From Oceanicola sp. 502str15 (GTDB lineage: Bacteria; Pseudomonadota; Alphaproteobacteria; Rhodobacterales; Rhodobacteraceae): a stretch of DNA of 64,000 nt. The stretch spans positions 3,348,501-3,412,500 of the forward strand of contig NZ_WYDQ01000001.1 of assembly GCF_024105635.1 (NCBI RefSeq), read 5' to 3'. The notes under the pieces were generated by a model, which did not search any database, had not been told where the DNA came from, and was given only the letters and a program-made list of their open reading frames with translations. This document shows positions 63,006 to 64,000 of the stretch, one piece after another (the first letter of the stretch is position 1; each line of letters begins with the position of its first letter). The position numbers and the translations under genes are program-made.

Positions 63006-64000
63006 CTAGGGGGCCAGCAACTCTTCCCGGCCGAGGGTGAAGCCGGAGGCGATCCAGCGGGACTCCAGCTCTTTCAGGCGGGCGCCGAGGGCTGGCCCGG
63101 AGAGTTGCGGCATGAGGTCTGCTGCGGCGACGGGGAAGGTTTGGGCGGCGCCGTGGCGTGCCTCCGAAGCGGCGTTTTCAGGTGGAACAGTCTCTGTTTG
63201 CGCGGCGCGGAGCCGGATTGCGGCCAGCGCATCGGCTTCGCCGTGGTGGTAGGCGAGAGCCGCAGGCGGGGCGAGGGAAGCGGCGGCTGTCAGCAGGGTT
63301 TCGACCCGGCGATCCTCGGCGCGGGAGAGGCGCAGCCCGTCGCGGCTGCCGCCCAGCGCGGCGAGGCGGGCGGTGGCATCGGGGCTGGGAGCGAAGTGGA
63401 TGAAGCGGGTGAGCGTGGGCGCATCGGCGCCGGGCAGGACGTGGTGCAGCACGCCGGAGGCGGCCATCGCGGCCACGGCGGGGGCCGGGCCCGGGGCGGC
63501 GAGGAGCTTGAGCAGCTCGGCGGTGATGCGCTCGGCGGAGACATGGGAGAGCCCGTCGGCCCCATCGGCGCAGGCGGCGAGGCCCTCGGCGTCGATCCCG
63601 TGGTCGGGATTGCCGTACCAGGCGGTGAAGCGGAAGAAGCGCAGGATGCGCAGGTAGTCTTCTGCGATCCGGGCGGAGGCGCTGCCGATGAAGCGCAGCC
63701 GACCCGCCTTGAGATCGGGGAGGCCATCGAGCGGATCGACCAGGGTGCCGCGCGCATCGCAATAGAGCGCATTCATGGTGAAGTCGCGGCGGGCGGCATC
63801 CTGGGCTACATCATCGGCGAAGGCGACGGTGGCGTGGCGGCCATCGGTGGCCACATCCTGCCGGAAGGTGGTGACTTCGATGGGCTCCTCACCGGCGAGC
63901 ACGGTGACGGTGCCGTGGTCGATGCCGGTGGGGATGGTGCGAAAACCGGCGTTTCCGGCAATGTCTGTGACGTTTTGCGGGAGGGCATCGGTGGCGAGGT
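63006..64000 (-). CDS. cca: CCA tRNA nucleotidyltransferase, partial (5' end beyond the window)
   Basis: The last 331 residues or so of a CCA-adding enzyme are present; the frame stays open to the right edge, so the start is outside. The N-terminal part visible has TIPTGIDHGTVTV, RRDFTMNALYCD and the nucleotide-binding EDYLRILRFFRFTAWYG, which are hallmarks of the class II polymerase-beta-type domain. The C-terminal part is helical and less conserved. It adds or repairs the tRNA 3'-CCA end. Confidence 0.92.
   Translation of the reverse strand, partial: LATDALPQNVTDIAGNAGFRTIPTGIDHGTVTVLAGEEPIEVTTFRQDVATDGRHATVAFADDVAQDAARRDFTMNALYCDARGTLVDPLDGLPDLKAGRLRFIGSASARIAEDYLRILRFFRFTAWYGNPDHGIDAEGLAACADGADGLSHVSAERITAELLKLLAAPGPAPAVAAMAASGVLHHVLPGADAPTLTRFIHFAPSPDATARLAALGGSRDGLRLSRAEDRRVETLLTAAASLAPPAALAYHHGEADALAAIRLRAAQTETVPPENAASEARHGAAQTFPVAAADLMPQLSGPALGARLKELESRWIASGFTLGREELLAP

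Noticed and set aside
60967..63009. 680-codon open frame on the plus strand
   Set aside because: It is a shadow of the ABC exporter gene; Walker A, signature and Walker B are all on the minus strand.

Overview
The window is 64 kb of GC-rich chromosomal DNA from an alphaproteobacterium, most likely of the Rhodobacterales (Roseobacter group). The evidence is the dense operons with 4-base start/stop overlaps, the wealth of ABC transporters, the plant-type glutamate-cysteine ligase, and a palindromic intergenic repeat of a type common in that group. This placement is an inference from gene content; there is no rRNA in the window. I saw no tRNA, rRNA, CRISPR array, transposase, integrase or phage gene.

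Region 1 (1-12982) is a sugar-acquisition locus. It has the 3' part of a CUT2 sugar ABC transporter (ATPase fragment, two permeases) with an SMP-30 lactonase, then a convergent cytosolic GAF histidine kinase/response regulator pair. Next comes a forward operon of a large lactonase resembling D-apionate lactonase, a dehydrogenase resembling D-apiose dehydrogenase, a sugar-binding protein, a DUF2291 lipoprotein, an ATPase and a permease. I infer catabolism of D-apiose or a close branched sugar: dehydrogenase makes the lactone, lactonase opens it. Later pathway steps are not in the window.

Region 2 (12983-23382) has a GMC oxidoreductase, an enolase-superfamily enzyme, a PuuB-like FAD oxidase, and a PotFABC-type polyamine ABC transporter. 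It ends against a convergent biosynthetic arginine decarboxylase (speA). Region 3 (23452-27974) is a four-gene signalling operon on the minus strand: receiver protein, membrane sensor kinase, Rcp1-like receiver, receiver-kinase hybrid. Region 4 (28144-37004) is mixed: a DUF1045 protein, a beta-keto acid cleavage enzyme, a CecR/YbhGFS-like efflux operon with a TetR regulator and palindromic operator, a class V aminotransferase, a two-gene unit of a cytosolic L,D-transpeptidase-like protein plus an exported partner, and a DUF1772 protein divergent from another TetR regulator.

Region 5 (37220-43405) is a sugar ABC operon that also encodes a GH63-type hydrolase, probably for glucosylglycerate or a related solute. 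Both of its permeases are structurally unusual: one carries a DUF11-like insertion, the other a roughly 120-residue membrane extension at its N terminus. Region 6 (43470-64000) is mostly housekeeping: S49 peptidase, CaCA exchanger, uvrC, pgsA-moaD-moaE, an OmpA/coiled-coil/DUF2268 envelope operon, ubiA divergent from rsmE, GNAT, gshA, plsY, two L,D-transpeptidases around a CAP lipoprotein, an RNA methyltransferase, an ABC exporter, and the 3' part of a CCA-adding enzyme gene.

The most interesting signals are the L,D-transpeptidase-like/exported pair at 34.8-35.8 kb, which has the architecture of a toxin-immunity pair; the remodelled permeases of the GH63 transporter; the probable apiose locus; and a recurring GC hairpin just after each of the three solute-binding-protein genes.
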